From: GWE2-40-63 sp050251815
GTDB taxonomy: Bacteria; Bacteroidota; Bacteroidia; Bacteroidales; SZUA-534
Length of the DNA: 38,952 nt
Assembly: GCA_050251815.1 (NCBI GenBank)
Contig: JBFWMB010000031.1
Span: forward strand, 1 to 38,952
Reading direction: 5' to 3'
The position numbers were made by a program, and so were the translations under genes. The notes below the pieces were generated by a model that worked only from the letters and a program-made list of their open reading frames with translations, searched no databases and had not been told where the DNA came from. The first letter of the stretch is position 1; each line of letters opens with the position of its first letter. Below, in pieces: positions 1 to 9,635 of the stretch.

Positions 1-2857
1 CTAAAATGAGTGTAAGTGGTGTACGGAGTTCGTGCGATATATTGGTGAAAAAACTGAGTTTAATTTCACTTAGTTTTTTTTCAATAACCACTGTATTGCG
101 TAAGCGGATGATTGTAATCAAAATCCGACGACTGATTTCAGCAATAATGAGAAATATTAAAAGGTAAAGTCCGTAAGCCCAATACGTACGCCAGATGGGA
201 GGTTGTATTTCAATTTGCAAAGATTGAGGCTGATTTAGTTTTTGCAGTTCGGGATTGACAAATTGAACCATGAATGTATAGGAACCGGGAGGAATTTTAT
301 TGTATGATATCTGATTTTGTGAGCCGGCAAAAATCCATTGCTCATCATAGCCTTCCAGTTTATATGCATATTGAATGTTATCGTGAATCTTGTAATTCAG
401 TGCAGCCCATGTTAGTCCAAAGGCATTTTGGTTGTGTTTTAATTCAATCTTTTTTGAATAACTTATTGCTTGCTTTAAGACCGATTCCGGTCCCGGTGTA
501 ATTCTTTTTCCCAATAAATTAAAATCGGTGAAAACCAGTGGTATGCTATTTTGTTCAGGAACAAAAGTTTCCGGATTAAAATGGTAAACGCCATTATTTG
601 CACCCAGACTAAAACTTCCGTTTGAATGGCGGGACACAGCAGCTTCTGAAAAAAATGAATTAATTATGCCTTCGAAAAGACTGTAGTTTTTAAAGGTGCA
701 ATTGTTCGTATTATAAAAAGAGATCCCATTTTCGGTGGTCATCCATAAGTTTCCATCTTTATCATCATTGATGGTAAAAATTACATCACTGGGTAAGCCA
801 TCGTCTTTTGTTTGTGTATAAAAGGTGAGTTTTTTCGGTGTGAATTCGGTTAGTAGCGATAAGCCACTTCCCAGCGAAGCAACCCAAAGGTTCTTATTTT
901 TATCGCATAATATCCAAAAAATATCGTTGCTTTTTAATCCGGAAACATTTCGATTTTCCTTATTAAATAAAGAATAGTTAAAATCGGACGGATTACTATG
1001 ATTGATATCAATTAACATAAGTCCGTTGGTGCTTGCGAGCCAGAGGTTTCCTTTGGCATCTTCGGCCAGATGCCTTACTTTATTTGCTTTTTCAAGCGGA
1101 TAGGAGCTTAAGCCATTACCAGCATTCAGGAAAGAATTTTGTGTAAACAGATTTAAACCTCCACCATAGGTTCCTATCCAAATACGCCCTTTTGTATCCT
1201 GAAGCAATGTGTATATATTGTTATTTGAAAGTGATGTGGGTACTTGCGAATCATGCACAAAATGACTGGCTTTAAAGTTAAGTTCTGTGCCTCGGGTAAG
1301 TCGGAATAAGCCATTCCCTTTGGTACCCATTAAAATATCACCATTTTTTGTTTCGAGAAATGCATAAATCACACCTATTTTAGAACCATTCAGGTAGTCA
1401 AGTTTTTTTACTACATTTAGGTTCGAATCGAGAATAAACACTTCCTGTTTTTTTGTTGCCACCCATAAATACCCTTTTGAATCGGCCAAAAGAGCCCGTA
1501 CTTCGTTAGCAATACTTAAGTTGTATTGAGGTGCAGGTTGCACAAAACGAAACTTGTTCCGGATAAAAGTAACTTTCTCAATACCTTTAAAATAGGTGCT
1601 TACCCAAAGAATACCCGATGCATCTTTGTAAAAACATTTTACAAAATTTGACAGTTTGCTGTTTTGATTTCCCGGTTCATTGTAAAAGTATTCAACCTGG
1701 TCGGTTTCTTTACAATAATAACCAAAACCGCCGCCTTTTAAGGTCAGCCACAAGGTCTGGTTTTCGTCTTCCATAATACCGCACTGGGCAGTGGCCTTTA
1801 TATCAGGAGCTACATCGAGTTTTTGGGTATAATGTTTAACAGATTTGGTTTTTAAGTCAATTTTTGAAATTCCGGCTTTTGTTGATTCAATCCAAAGTTT
1901 ATTATTGGAATCGGCATACATTTTTAGTACCGATGAAATAATTCCCTGCTTAAAATGATGGAGCATTTGCAAGGTTTCAGCATTAAATTCAAAGATACCG
2001 TTCCCCAGTGTACTCAGATATATTAATCCGGCTGAACCTATGGCTATGTCAGTTATTGGAGCCTGGTTTGGCAGTGCGGTAATTGGGGTTAATTGGCTAT
2101 CCTGATTATAAATAATGAGTTGACCGCTTTGGGTTCCTAAAAACAGTGTTGCATTGTGATTATATAGGGTAGTAATTTCGTGAGCCTGAAACAAACTATC
2201 ATCCGAAGGTTTTAGCTTTACAGGTTTAAAAATATTGTCTTTATCCGGTGCAAGGATAGATAAACCCCGGTTGGTATTTACCCAAATATTCCCATTTGAA
2301 GTTGAATTTATACTTTTTACATTGTTTCCTTTTATCGGGATAGTCGTATTTTCAGTGTAGTTACTTATCGTAAGTCTCTGAGTGTTTGTGTCTGTATAAA
2401 CCCTGAAAGCTCCCATATTTTTGGTTGCCACCCAAACATCGCCATTGGTTTGTGGAAAAATACCAAGAACAATGGCAGTTTGGTTCTTTGGATTAGGGTC
2501 GGGAACAGGCAAAAAGGTTTCAGTGAGCGGGCTAAAGCAAAAAGCTTTACTGTCGTAGGTTATTATCCAGATATTTCCGTTGGCATCTAGTTTAAGTGTT
2601 TCAATTCGGTTCGATGCTTCTGGTATGCCATTGCCGGTAGCATGTTTATATACTTTAAAAGAATGTCCATCGAAGCGGTTTAAACCATCCCAGGTGGCGA
2701 ACCACATAAACCCGGTTTTATCTTTTAACATGGCCGAAACACTGCCATGCGAAAGGCCGTGCTCCGTTGAAAGGTGTTCAAATATCAAATTATTCCCTGA
2801 ATCTGCGGCTTTTGTTAAAAAACCGATGATAAGTAAAAAGGGTAGCAATGCTTTCAT
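1..2857 (-). CDS. Hybrid two-component sensor (HTCS), partial: periplasmic propeller, Y_Y_Y, TM, start of histidine kinase
   Basis: This frame is open from an ATG at 2857 to the window edge (952 codons visible), so the C-terminal part is missing. After an N-terminal signal-like segment comes a long series of Reg_prop-type repeats (for example GNIWIITYDS, GRIWIGTYGGG, GNLWLASTNG), which in this family form a paired beta-propeller sensing oligosaccharides in the periplasm. A Y_Y_Y domain follows at about residues 800-875 (IQYAYKLEGYDEQW), then a membrane helix at about 885-907. The H-box FFTNISHELRTPLTLI ends the visible part, with phospho-acceptor His942 encoded at 32-34. Full-length HTCS proteins continue with an ATPase domain, a receiver and an AraC-type DNA-binding domain; these would lie to the left. 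The gene is divergent from the pectinesterase gene, which suggests control of a pectin-related locus (inference). Confidence 0.93.
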   Translation of the reverse strand, partial: MKALLPFLLIIGFLTKAADSGNNLIFEHLSTEHGLSHGSVSAMLKDKTGFMWFATWDGLNRFDGHSFKVYKHATGNGIPEASNRIETLKLDANGNIWIITYDSKAFCFSPLTETFLPVPDPNPKNQTAIVLGIFPQTNGDVWVATKNMGAFRVYTDTNTQRLTISNYTENTTIPIKGNNVKSINSTSNGNIWVNTNRGLSILAPDKDNIFKPVKLKPSDDSLFQAHEITTLYNHNATLFLGTQSGQLIIYNQDSQLTPITALPNQAPITDIAIGSAGLIYLSTLGNGIFEFNAETLQMLHHFKQGIISSVLKMYADSNNKLWIESTKAGISKIDLKTKSVKHYTQKLDVAPDIKATAQCGIMEDENQTLWLTLKGGGFGYYCKETDQVEYFYNEPGNQNSKLSNFVKCFYKDASGILWVSTYFKGIEKVTFIRNKFRFVQPAPQYNLSIANEVRALLADSKGYLWVATKKQEVFILDSNLNVVKKLDYLNGSKIGVIYAFLETKNGDILMGTKGNGLFRLTRGTELNFKASHFVHDSQVPTSLSNNNIYTLLQDTKGRIWIGTYGGGLNLFTQNSFLNAGNGLSSYPLEKANKVRHLAEDAKGNLWLASTNGLMLIDINHSNPSDFNYSLFNKENRNVSGLKSNDIFWILCDKNKNLWVASLGSGLSLLTEFTPKKLTFYTQTKDDGLPSDVIFTINDDKDGNLWMTTENGISFYNTNNCTFKNYSLFEGIINSFFSEAAVSRHSNGSFSLGANNGVYHFNPETFVPEQNSIPLVFTDFNLLGKRITPGPESVLKQAISYSKKIELKHNQNAFGLTWAALNYKIHDNIQYAYKLEGYDEQWIFAGSQNQISYNKIPPGSYTFMVQFVNPELQKLNQPQSLQIEIQPPIWRTYWAYGLYLLIFLIIAEISRRILITIIRLRNTVVIEKKLSEIKLSFFTNISHELRTPLTLIL

Positions 2858-2876
2858 TGATTTACAATTCTTTTAA

Positions 2877-2884
2877 CTAAAGTA
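2877..2884 (-). promoter_or_regulatory. Possible -7 promoter element of the HTCS gene
   Basis: TACTTTAG on the minus strand, about 20 bases before the ATG, differs at one position from the Bacteroidota -7 consensus TAnnTTTG. No convincing -33 element was seen. The same octamer precedes the thioesterase gene start (8553-8560). Confidence 0.3.
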
Positions 2885-3107
2885 GTTATAAAAGTTAAAT
2901 GTTGAAAGGTGTATCCACAAAAAGCGATATTTAGGTTAAGTTATTACCGTAACTTAGGGAGTTGAAAATCACTAATTAGGTATTTAAAAAAAAGGTTTTA
3001 AAGAGAGTTTTTTCGGCAATAATTCCATATTATCCGGTAAAAATTCCCATTGTTAAAACCGTTTGTGTGGTAATTTTAACCAGTTCAATTCCTAAAAAAG
3101 ATTCATT

Positions 3108-6100
3108 ATGAAAAGAAAAACTTTACTGCTTTTAATTGTTCTGTTTACAGGCCTTTGTTCTGCAATGGGGCAATTACCAGGGGCCTATTCCTACGATTTT
3201 CGCGATGGAACACTTATAAGTGCAGGCCAAAGTCCAGATGGTTCACTAAAATTATCTGGAAACTACAGTCACCATGGAACAAGCTATGGTTTGAATATGA
3301 AAGTTGATGGTCAGATAAAACTGGCGGTTACCGGATCTGTAACGGTTCGTTTTTTGGGATCTAAGTATTCCGGCCTAATCATGGAAGGAAATTCCAAGGG
3401 AGGAACCCATATTGGCTCGCAGGATACGAAAGTTATAAACGATTTGATAGATACTTATGATTTTGTTTATTCCGGAGGAACCGATACCTTGATATTTACT
3501 TTAGCAGCGGGTTCCGGTAACGACTTATATTTACCGGAGATTGAAGTAATACCTGCCCAATATGGTGGAGCGAGTACATTAACCACAGCCGCAAATAATA
3601 TTGTGTATTATTTTGATTTACGCGATGGCAGCATAATACCCAACGAAACCAGTTTAAACGGGAATTATACCATCGAACAAGGCTTGTTTAAAATTGAATC
3701 GGGTGCTTCAAATGCCTATGGTTTTAATGGAAGTACACATGGAGCTATAGTAAAAACAGGGAATAACATCACATTGAAAGTGGCAGGTAATGCATTCATT
3801 AAGTTTGGCGGATGTCAGTATTCCAATGGTACCATAGCCGCTGCGAGCGAAACCGGAATCTTTGAAGTTTATTCGCAAGCTTCACAAACTGCAGCATGTT
3901 ATCATGAAGATGGTTCAACCATCGATTTTATGTATGTTGGAACCGAAGGAACGGTAGTCTTTGAATTCACGGGTACCACCTATTTGCCCTATATAGCGAT
4001 GGAACCCATTCCTTATGATGTTTCTTTGGAAACATATATTGTTAAAACGGGAACCATTCAGGTTAGCAATACAATTATTTCATATACATCGGGCGAAACC
4101 GCAAGCGATAATGCACAGGTTACCGTTAGCGAAGGTTCTGTAATAAGTGCTACTTCTGAATCAGCATCTATTCGAATTAACCTGGACGGATTCCCCTTGT
4201 CAACTTATACGCCCAGCTTTTCCGGAGATATTGCATCGGTCGATGTGTCGCACGACTCTTTGTTAATTACATTGGCTGGTGAGAGTACACTACCCAAAAA
4301 CTATGTAATTGCAGTGGCCGATAACAGCATCGTGGCTGAAGCTTTGCCGGGAATTACGTATTCGTACAGTTTTGCCGACGGAAGCGAGTTACCCCAAATA
4401 AGTTACAGCTCACTTCGCTATAATACATTTGTAAGCGGCGATGGAATTGTTACGCTTAACAGCAATACCGATACTGAATCATTAAAATTCGGCTATCACG
4501 ACTCATCACACGGAGCCGTTTTGTTTCCGGGTAATTCATTCGATATTATAGTAGCAGGAAATGCTACCATTACTTTTGGTACTTGTCAGTATGGTAGTGC
4601 CACCGACGGTATTTTTGAGTTTACCGATGCGGGGGGGAATGTTTTGGGGTCAACTCCATCGCATAATATAGGAACCTCGCAATGTGGTACCAACAGTTTT
4701 ACTTATACAGGAACAAAAGGTATTTTAACCGCTACCTTAAAAAGTGAATCGTTTCCAACAGCTGAAGTTTATATTCATGGTTTGACTATAGAAAATGCAG
4801 CTGAAATAATCCCCAGTGGAAAAATCGATGTTTGGGATTTTGGGGCCGTTCAACTTGATGGCGAAACCTATCAAAACAATCTGAACGAAGCGGTTATTAA
4901 TTCCTGGTATAGTGAATCTATAACAGTAGGTAGCAGTGGTAACGTTTTGCCTTCATTCAGTGCCGGTGTTTTAAGTTGGATAGGTGGTGGAAACGACCGA
5001 TTACGTACCACAAATACCAATTTGACCCGCTACGACGAAAATATCGCTGGTGTAGAAGGGTATACCGGAAGAGTTTATGTGAATTCAGCTGCCAATACGG
5101 GTCGATATTTGAGTTTAACGCTTAGCGAAGACGATGAAGTTACCCTGATTACTAAAACCGATGCCGGAGGAAACCTGAATTTTGAATACGTGGCTAATCC
5201 CGAATTGCAAACTGATCAGGTGTCCTTAACCAGCAGCTTAACTGAATTGCATTTTGTAGCAAAAAATGCCGGTACTTACCATATTTTCGATAACCAGGGA
5301 AAACCGAGTTATTATAGAATCTATCGTAAAGATGCCAGTTATATTAGCATTGCAGGTGCTGTTGATCTAAGTCAGGCTTCGGGTATTCCTGAAGATTATG
5401 CCCTGGTATTTGCCAACGAAGCCGGAAAAACATGGACTTCAAAAATGGCTGGTAATAATTACAGTATTATCGTTCCGGCAGGCTATACCTATAAACTAAG
5501 TTTGTTAAACGCCAACGGTTATGTAATTAGTAACGAATCAACCCTTGAAGTAAGCGAACAAACTACGCAATACGATGTGTCGATAGTTAAAGTTGACTTG
5601 TATACTGTAAGCGGTTCAATACTTGGCTTGGGCGATGAATTGGCTCATTTAGAACTTGCTTTTACGGCCAATCCAGCCGACCAATTAATTTATATACCCG
5701 AGGTAGAAATTGACTATCAGGCAGCCACCTATTCCGTGCAATTGGAGCCCGGGTATGAATATACCATTTCGGCAATGGGAGTAAACGACTTTTCTATTGA
5801 AAACAATTCCATCACTATTGGCCAAGCCGATACGCAAGCCGATATTACTTTTGTAGCCAAACCCGTTTATGAGGTAAGCATTAACGCTATTAATTTATCA
5901 ACGGAACAAATAACCCATCTCGGCCTAAGTTTTACCAATTTGTATGAGGAAGGTTATGTATATAATTTCAATTCTATTGATAATATTTTATTGCGTTCAG
6001 GAATTTATAGCATCGATTATTCTGGCTTAGATGCCTATCCTTTAGCTCTAGGGTTGACATCGAACCTTGCTGTTGATGCTGCTCCCGCATCAAAAGATTT

Positions 6101-7949
6101 GAGTTTTGTACCTGTTAATATCTGGTCGTTCGATGACAAACCCATTACCAGCGGCGACACTGTTTACAAAGGACTCAAATTTACTGGAAATGTGGGAAGT
6201 GAATTGGCTAAAGGGCATTTAACTGCCAAACCAGAGGCTACAATCAATGTGCCGGTAAATGTTGGTCAGAAAATAAAAATAACTTATTATTATTCGGCCG
6301 ATTTTACTATTGATGCAACCGATTCCTATTCAACTTCGAGCGGTAGTACAAGTACTCTGGAGTATGCCGAATACAATTATCCGGGAACTGACAATGGCTA
6401 TGTGACCATTACCATTGGTTCAGCGGCAGGCACTACCTATATTACCGAAATTGAAAGGGCACAACAAATTACTTATACCCCTGAGATTTCTGTGGGTGCC
6501 GGTAAAGATTTTGCATCAATTAACGAGGCATTGGCAGCCATTCGTCAGATGAAACGTACCAGCGATGAGCGGGTTACTGTTATGATAGATCCGGGAAACT
6601 ACGAAGAGATGTTGGTTATTGATATGGATAACGTAACTTTAAAAAATGCTGCATCGAACCCAAGTATCGAGATTCTTAATAAAGGGGTAGATATTGTTGA
6701 TGGAGCAGTTCGAATAACCTCGTATTATGGTCATGGCTATAATTATTATAGTATGCACAGCAACCAGAAATGGAATGCCGATGTATTAAGAGTTAACAAA
6801 GAGAATGGTTATTTATCCTACGAAAATAAAGGAGCGGGAACTTCTAATGGATCGTATTGGAATGCAACAGTAGTAATATCAGGTCATGGTTTTATTGCCG
6901 ATCAGATTATTTTCGAGAATTCATTTAACCAGTATATTTCACAAAAAGAATCAGAAGATGTGATTGTACTCTGGGAATCGGGAAATAAAGGTGAACGTCC
7001 GACTGATCCGGGAAATACCAGTGTGCAGAATCGCAGTTTTGTTGAACGTGCTGCAGCCATAGCTATTACCAACAATACCGATAAAGTTATTTTGAACAAA
7101 TGTAGGGTTATTGGTCGGCAGGATTCCTTCTTTGGCGGCTTGAATACCCGTGTTGTGGTATACAAAGGAGCCATGATGGGAGCTGTAGATTATATTTTTG
7201 GCGGCATGACGGCTGTATTTTATAAATCGGATTTGGTAATGAATGTAAGCGACAATAGCGACGATAGGTCTTATCTTACCGCAGCCCAGCAATCCGGTGG
7301 TCGTGGTTACCTAATGTACGAATGTCAGGTAAAATCAACAATTCCTCAGGTTGAAACCGCCTCTGCTTATTTGGCTAAGCCAGGTTATTTTGGCCGCCCC
7401 TGGCAGGCAACTACCAGCGAAGTGGTATTTTACAATACAACCATCAATACGTCTAATTATGCAGGTTACGATGGCAATTCACTTATAATGCCTTTAGGCT
7501 GGATGAATACCCTGGGTGGAGAATCGTCAAAGATGTATGAATACGGAACCATTGAAATCTCAGGTGAGGATAACAGTGCCAGTCGCGCTTCGTGGGCTAC
7601 TTTATTAAGTGAACCTGTGTTAACCGATGGCACTGAAATTACCACGTTTAATTTTACAAAAGGAACCGATAACTGGGATCCAATACCTGCTTTAGTAGCT
7701 GCTGATATTACCGATGCGATTCCCCAGGTGATAGCAAAAAGTAAGGTTAATGTTTACGCTTATCAAAATCAGGTTTTTGTTACTGGTATTCAACAAATGA
7801 CTACCATAAAGGTTTACGACGTATGTGGCAAGCTGGTTAAATCGATTAAAGTGCAAGACGATACCTCCTTTATGATGGAAAAAGGATTTTGGATTGTGCA
7901 GGTGAATGATGGTAAGACAAAGAAAGCGGTAAAACTAATTACCCAATAG
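3108..7949 (+). CDS. Multimodular secreted pectin methylesterase (CE8) with T9SS sorting domain
   Basis: It is predicted to remove methyl esters from homogalacturonan outside the cell. A signal peptide (about 1-21) is followed by beta-rich modules opening with similar motifs: YSYDFRDG (~27), YYFDLRDG (~166), YSYSFADG (~417), IDVWDFG (~573) and IWSFDD (~1004). The CE8 parallel beta-helix lies at about 1126-1490. Its signatures are GNYEE, GRQDSFF (Q1338, D1339), VDYIFGG (D1361) and GRPW (1429-1432), so the two catalytic Asp residues are present. The QAVAL motif reads AAIAI, so its usual Gln appears replaced by Ala. The last ~70 residues (KVYDVCGKLVKSI ... GFWIVQV) are a Por_Secre_tail (type A T9SS) domain. 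At 1613 residues it is four to five times the length of simple CE8 enzymes. The extra modules may bind carbohydrate, but I do not recognise them. A strong hairpin follows the stop. Confidence 0.92.
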   Translation: MKRKTLLLLIVLFTGLCSAMGQLPGAYSYDFRDGTLISAGQSPDGSLKLSGNYSHHGTSYGLNMKVDGQIKLAVTGSVTVRFLGSKYSGLIMEGNSKGGTHIGSQDTKVINDLIDTYDFVYSGGTDTLIFTLAAGSGNDLYLPEIEVIPAQYGGASTLTTAANNIVYYFDLRDGSIIPNETSLNGNYTIEQGLFKIESGASNAYGFNGSTHGAIVKTGNNITLKVAGNAFIKFGGCQYSNGTIAAASETGIFEVYSQASQTAACYHEDGSTIDFMYVGTEGTVVFEFTGTTYLPYIAMEPIPYDVSLETYIVKTGTIQVSNTIISYTSGETASDNAQVTVSEGSVISATSESASIRINLDGFPLSTYTPSFSGDIASVDVSHDSLLITLAGESTLPKNYVIAVADNSIVAEALPGITYSYSFADGSELPQISYSSLRYNTFVSGDGIVTLNSNTDTESLKFGYHDSSHGAVLFPGNSFDIIVAGNATITFGTCQYGSATDGIFEFTDAGGNVLGSTPSHNIGTSQCGTNSFTYTGTKGILTATLKSESFPTAEVYIHGLTIENAAEIIPSGKIDVWDFGAVQLDGETYQNNLNEAVINSWYSESITVGSSGNVLPSFSAGVLSWIGGGNDRLRTTNTNLTRYDENIAGVEGYTGRVYVNSAANTGRYLSLTLSEDDEVTLITKTDAGGNLNFEYVANPELQTDQVSLTSSLTELHFVAKNAGTYHIFDNQGKPSYYRIYRKDASYISIAGAVDLSQASGIPEDYALVFANEAGKTWTSKMAGNNYSIIVPAGYTYKLSLLNANGYVISNESTLEVSEQTTQYDVSIVKVDLYTVSGSILGLGDELAHLELAFTANPADQLIYIPEVEIDYQAATYSVQLEPGYEYTISAMGVNDFSIENNSITIGQADTQADITFVAKPVYEVSINAINLSTEQITHLGLSFTNLYEEGYVYNFNSIDNILLRSGIYSIDYSGLDAYPLALGLTSNLAVDAAPASKDLSFVPVNIWSFDDKPITSGDTVYKGLKFTGNVGSELAKGHLTAKPEATINVPVNVGQKIKITYYYSADFTIDATDSYSTSSGSTSTLEYAEYNYPGTDNGYVTITIGSAAGTTYITEIERAQQITYTPEISVGAGKDFASINEALAAIRQMKRTSDERVTVMIDPGNYEEMLVIDMDNVTLKNAASNPSIEILNKGVDIVDGAVRITSYYGHGYNYYSMHSNQKWNADVLRVNKENGYLSYENKGAGTSNGSYWNATVVISGHGFIADQIIFENSFNQYISQKESEDVIVLWESGNKGERPTDPGNTSVQNRSFVERAAAIAITNNTDKVILNKCRVIGRQDSFFGGLNTRVVVYKGAMMGAVDYIFGGMTAVFYKSDLVMNVSDNSDDRSYLTAAQQSGGRGYLMYECQVKSTIPQVETASAYLAKPGYFGRPWQATTSEVVFYNTTINTSNYAGYDGNSLIMPLGWMNTLGGESSKMYEYGTIEISGEDNSASRASWATLLSEPVLTDGTEITTFNFTKGTDNWDPIPALVAADITDAIPQVIAKSKVNVYAYQNQVFVTGIQQMTTIKVYDVCGKLVKSIKVQDDTSFMMEKGFWIVQVNDGKTKKAVKLITQ

Positions 7950-7975
7950 GTTTTAATTTGTTTATATTTAATGCG

Positions 7976-8010
7976 AAAGGCTGTTGCATTTTTCAAGCAA
8001 CAGCCTTTTA
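7976..8010. terminator. Bidirectional hairpin terminator
   Basis: A perfect 12-bp stem (AAAGGCTGTTGC at 7976-7987 with its complement at 7997-8008) carries a 9-base loop and T-rich flanks. It lies between the convergent pectinesterase and thioesterase genes and could stop transcription from both sides. Confidence 0.8.
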
Positions 8011-8057
8011 TTATTTAAAACAGTTAAAAAATTATCGATTATAATAAAATACAGGGT

Positions 8058-8525
8058 TCATTTTCCAAAATTTTCCGGAATTAAAACTGCAAGCACCTCA
8101 CCGGTAACGCAAATTTCACCTCCGGCCCATAGGTTTATTTCTGAGATAACTTTTCGACCTTTAATTTCTTTTATTTTTCCACGAATTACCAGGGGACCAT
8201 CAATAGGAGTGGGTTTTTTATAGTTTACCGTTAGCGAGCCCGTAACAAATCGTGGTGCGTTGTATTCAGTAAGTTCAATTCCATGCTCACGAGCGTAAGC
8301 CAATGCTCCTGAACCCGTTCCGTGGCAGTCGATGAGTGAAGCAAGCAATCCTCCGTAAACAAAACCTTCCATAGCTGTATGGTATTTGCGCGGTGTATAA
8401 ACACTTACTGTTTCATTGCCTTCCCATCGGGTTTTAATTTGAAAACCTTCGTGGTTAAGCCTACCGCAACCGTAGCAATGTGCAAATTCATCCGAATAAA
8501 AATCTTGTACGCCTTTAATTTCCAT
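8058..8525 (-). CDS. PaaI-like hotdog-fold thioesterase
   Basis: A 155-residue single-domain protein of the PaaI/4HBT acyl-CoA thioesterase type. The N-terminal CYGCGRLNHEGF followed by GFVYGGLLASLIDCHGT is the usual pattern of this group: a Cys-rich opening and then the helix carrying the active-site region. The C-terminal half holds the hotdog strands (GSLTVNYKKPTPIDGPL). It has no signal peptide, so it should be cytoplasmic and hydrolyse an acyl- or aryl-CoA. The substrate cannot be told from sequence. It stands alone and converges on the pectinesterase gene. The start at 8525 gives the natural N-terminus, with a possible -7 element 28 bases upstream. Confidence 0.85.
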   Translation of the reverse strand: MEIKGVQDFYSDEFAHCYGCGRLNHEGFQIKTRWEGNETVSVYTPRKYHTAMEGFVYGGLLASLIDCHGTGSGALAYAREHGIELTEYNAPRFVTGSLTVNYKKPTPIDGPLVIRGKIKEIKGRKVISEINLWAGGEICVTGEVLAVLIPENFGK

Positions 8526-8552
8526 TATAAATTGGGTTTAGTAAGTTGATTG

Positions 8553-8560
8553 CTAAAGTA
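8553..8560 (-). promoter_or_regulatory. Possible -7 promoter element of the thioesterase gene
   Basis: TACTTTAG on the minus strand, 28 bases before the start, is one mismatch from TAnnTTTG and identical to the octamer before the HTCS gene. No -33 element is clear. Confidence 0.3.
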
Positions 8561-8660
8561 ACAAGCTTTTCTGGTTAATGTTCCATGAAATAAATTTAAT
8601 GTCTGCCTAAATAAACATTAACTTAGTGCCGTTAATTATACTGAAAAGTTTGGATAAATT

Positions 8661-9635
8661 ATGTTGAAATCTATATACAGTACGTTAATTGTTTTTTTTA
8701 TTGCTGGTGCCATTAACGCTCAGGAGTTTGATGTGGAACAACAATACCAACAGGCCATGCAAAATGCCAAAACGGCCTTTGAAGCCAGGCAATATTCGCA
8801 GTCGGTGATGTTTTACCGCGAAGCACAAAAGATAAAACCGGAAGCGCTGTTGCCCAAATACAAAATTGAAGACATTCGCACCATTTACATCGAAAATGAA
8901 TTGGATTCGTTACTTACTGAAGCGCCCGTAGTGAAGAAACTATCGCGTAAGCAGAAAAAACAGCTTGATTTGGAGGTTAAACAGGCTGAGGAAAGAGCGG
9001 CACAAACAGCCACCATAAAAATGAATGAAGATGCAGAAAAAGCCCGTGAAGAACTGGAAACTTTAAAAATTTCTGTAATCGAAATTGCTGAAAATGAATC
9101 AGAACCCGAGTTTGAATTACCCGAAGTTACACAAATTGTAGCCGACAGGGAAGCTGGAATTGGAACGTTGAAGCAAAAAGAGCAATCTGTTCTTGAAGGG
9201 GGTTTGCAGCAAACCTCCAAACCGGAAATAGCAAATATAAAAAAGCCCGTTCCTGAATTGGAACCTTATCCCGAAGATTCGATAAAACCTGTGGAACCAT
9301 TGAATAAACAGCTAATAACTGAAGTTAATCCCAAACCCAAGGTATTAACTACAAAAGTAAACAAGGAAAAACCTACCAGGGAATGGATTGCCCGCGAAGA
9401 ACAAAAATTGAAAGAAAAATATCCGAATCAAAAAACAATAGAAGTGGAGGAATTGCCTGGCAAACAAATCACGCGGGTAATTATGCATATCGACAATAAA
9501 ATAACTACTTATCTTAAAGTAAAACACAGCTGGGGGGCTACCTATTTTTTTATCGACGAGGTAGGACAGCAGCTCCGAAGCATTAACGAACAGTATTTTA
9601 ATTTAATGACCAATCTGAACACGTATGGATATTAA
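8661..9635 (+). CDS. Exported TPR/coiled-coil protein of unknown function
   Basis: I do not recognise a named family. The 324-residue product begins with a signal peptide (cleavage likely after INAQ, ~21). A short TPR-like helical pair follows at ~25-62 (AKTAFEARQYSQSVMFYREA), then a Lys/Glu-rich coiled-coil stretch (~95-145) and a Pro/Glu-rich low-complexity linker to ~230. The compact C-terminal domain (~235-324) contains ITRVIMHIDNKITTYLKVKHSWGATYFF, given here as ITRVIMHIDNKI and YLKVKHSWGATYFF. The layout suggests an envelope protein with a spacer between two folded ends, acting in the periplasm or on the cell surface. It overlaps the next gene by 11 bases, so the two are almost certainly cotranscribed. 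Confidence 0.75.
   Translation: MLKSIYSTLIVFFIAGAINAQEFDVEQQYQQAMQNAKTAFEARQYSQSVMFYREAQKIKPEALLPKYKIEDIRTIYIENELDSLLTEAPVVKKLSRKQKKQLDLEVKQAEERAAQTATIKMNEDAEKAREELETLKISVIEIAENESEPEFELPEVTQIVADREAGIGTLKQKEQSVLEGGLQQTSKPEIANIKKPVPELEPYPEDSIKPVEPLNKQLITEVNPKPKVLTTKVNKEKPTREWIAREEQKLKEKYPNQKTIEVEELPGKQITRVIMHIDNKITTYLKVKHSWGATYFFIDEVGQQLRSINEQYFNLMTNLNTYGY

Noticed and set aside
6902..7292. Two overlapping minus-strand frames inside the pectinesterase gene
   Set aside because: They lie opposite the best-conserved part of the CE8 domain, have no domain or signal and are shadows of that gene.
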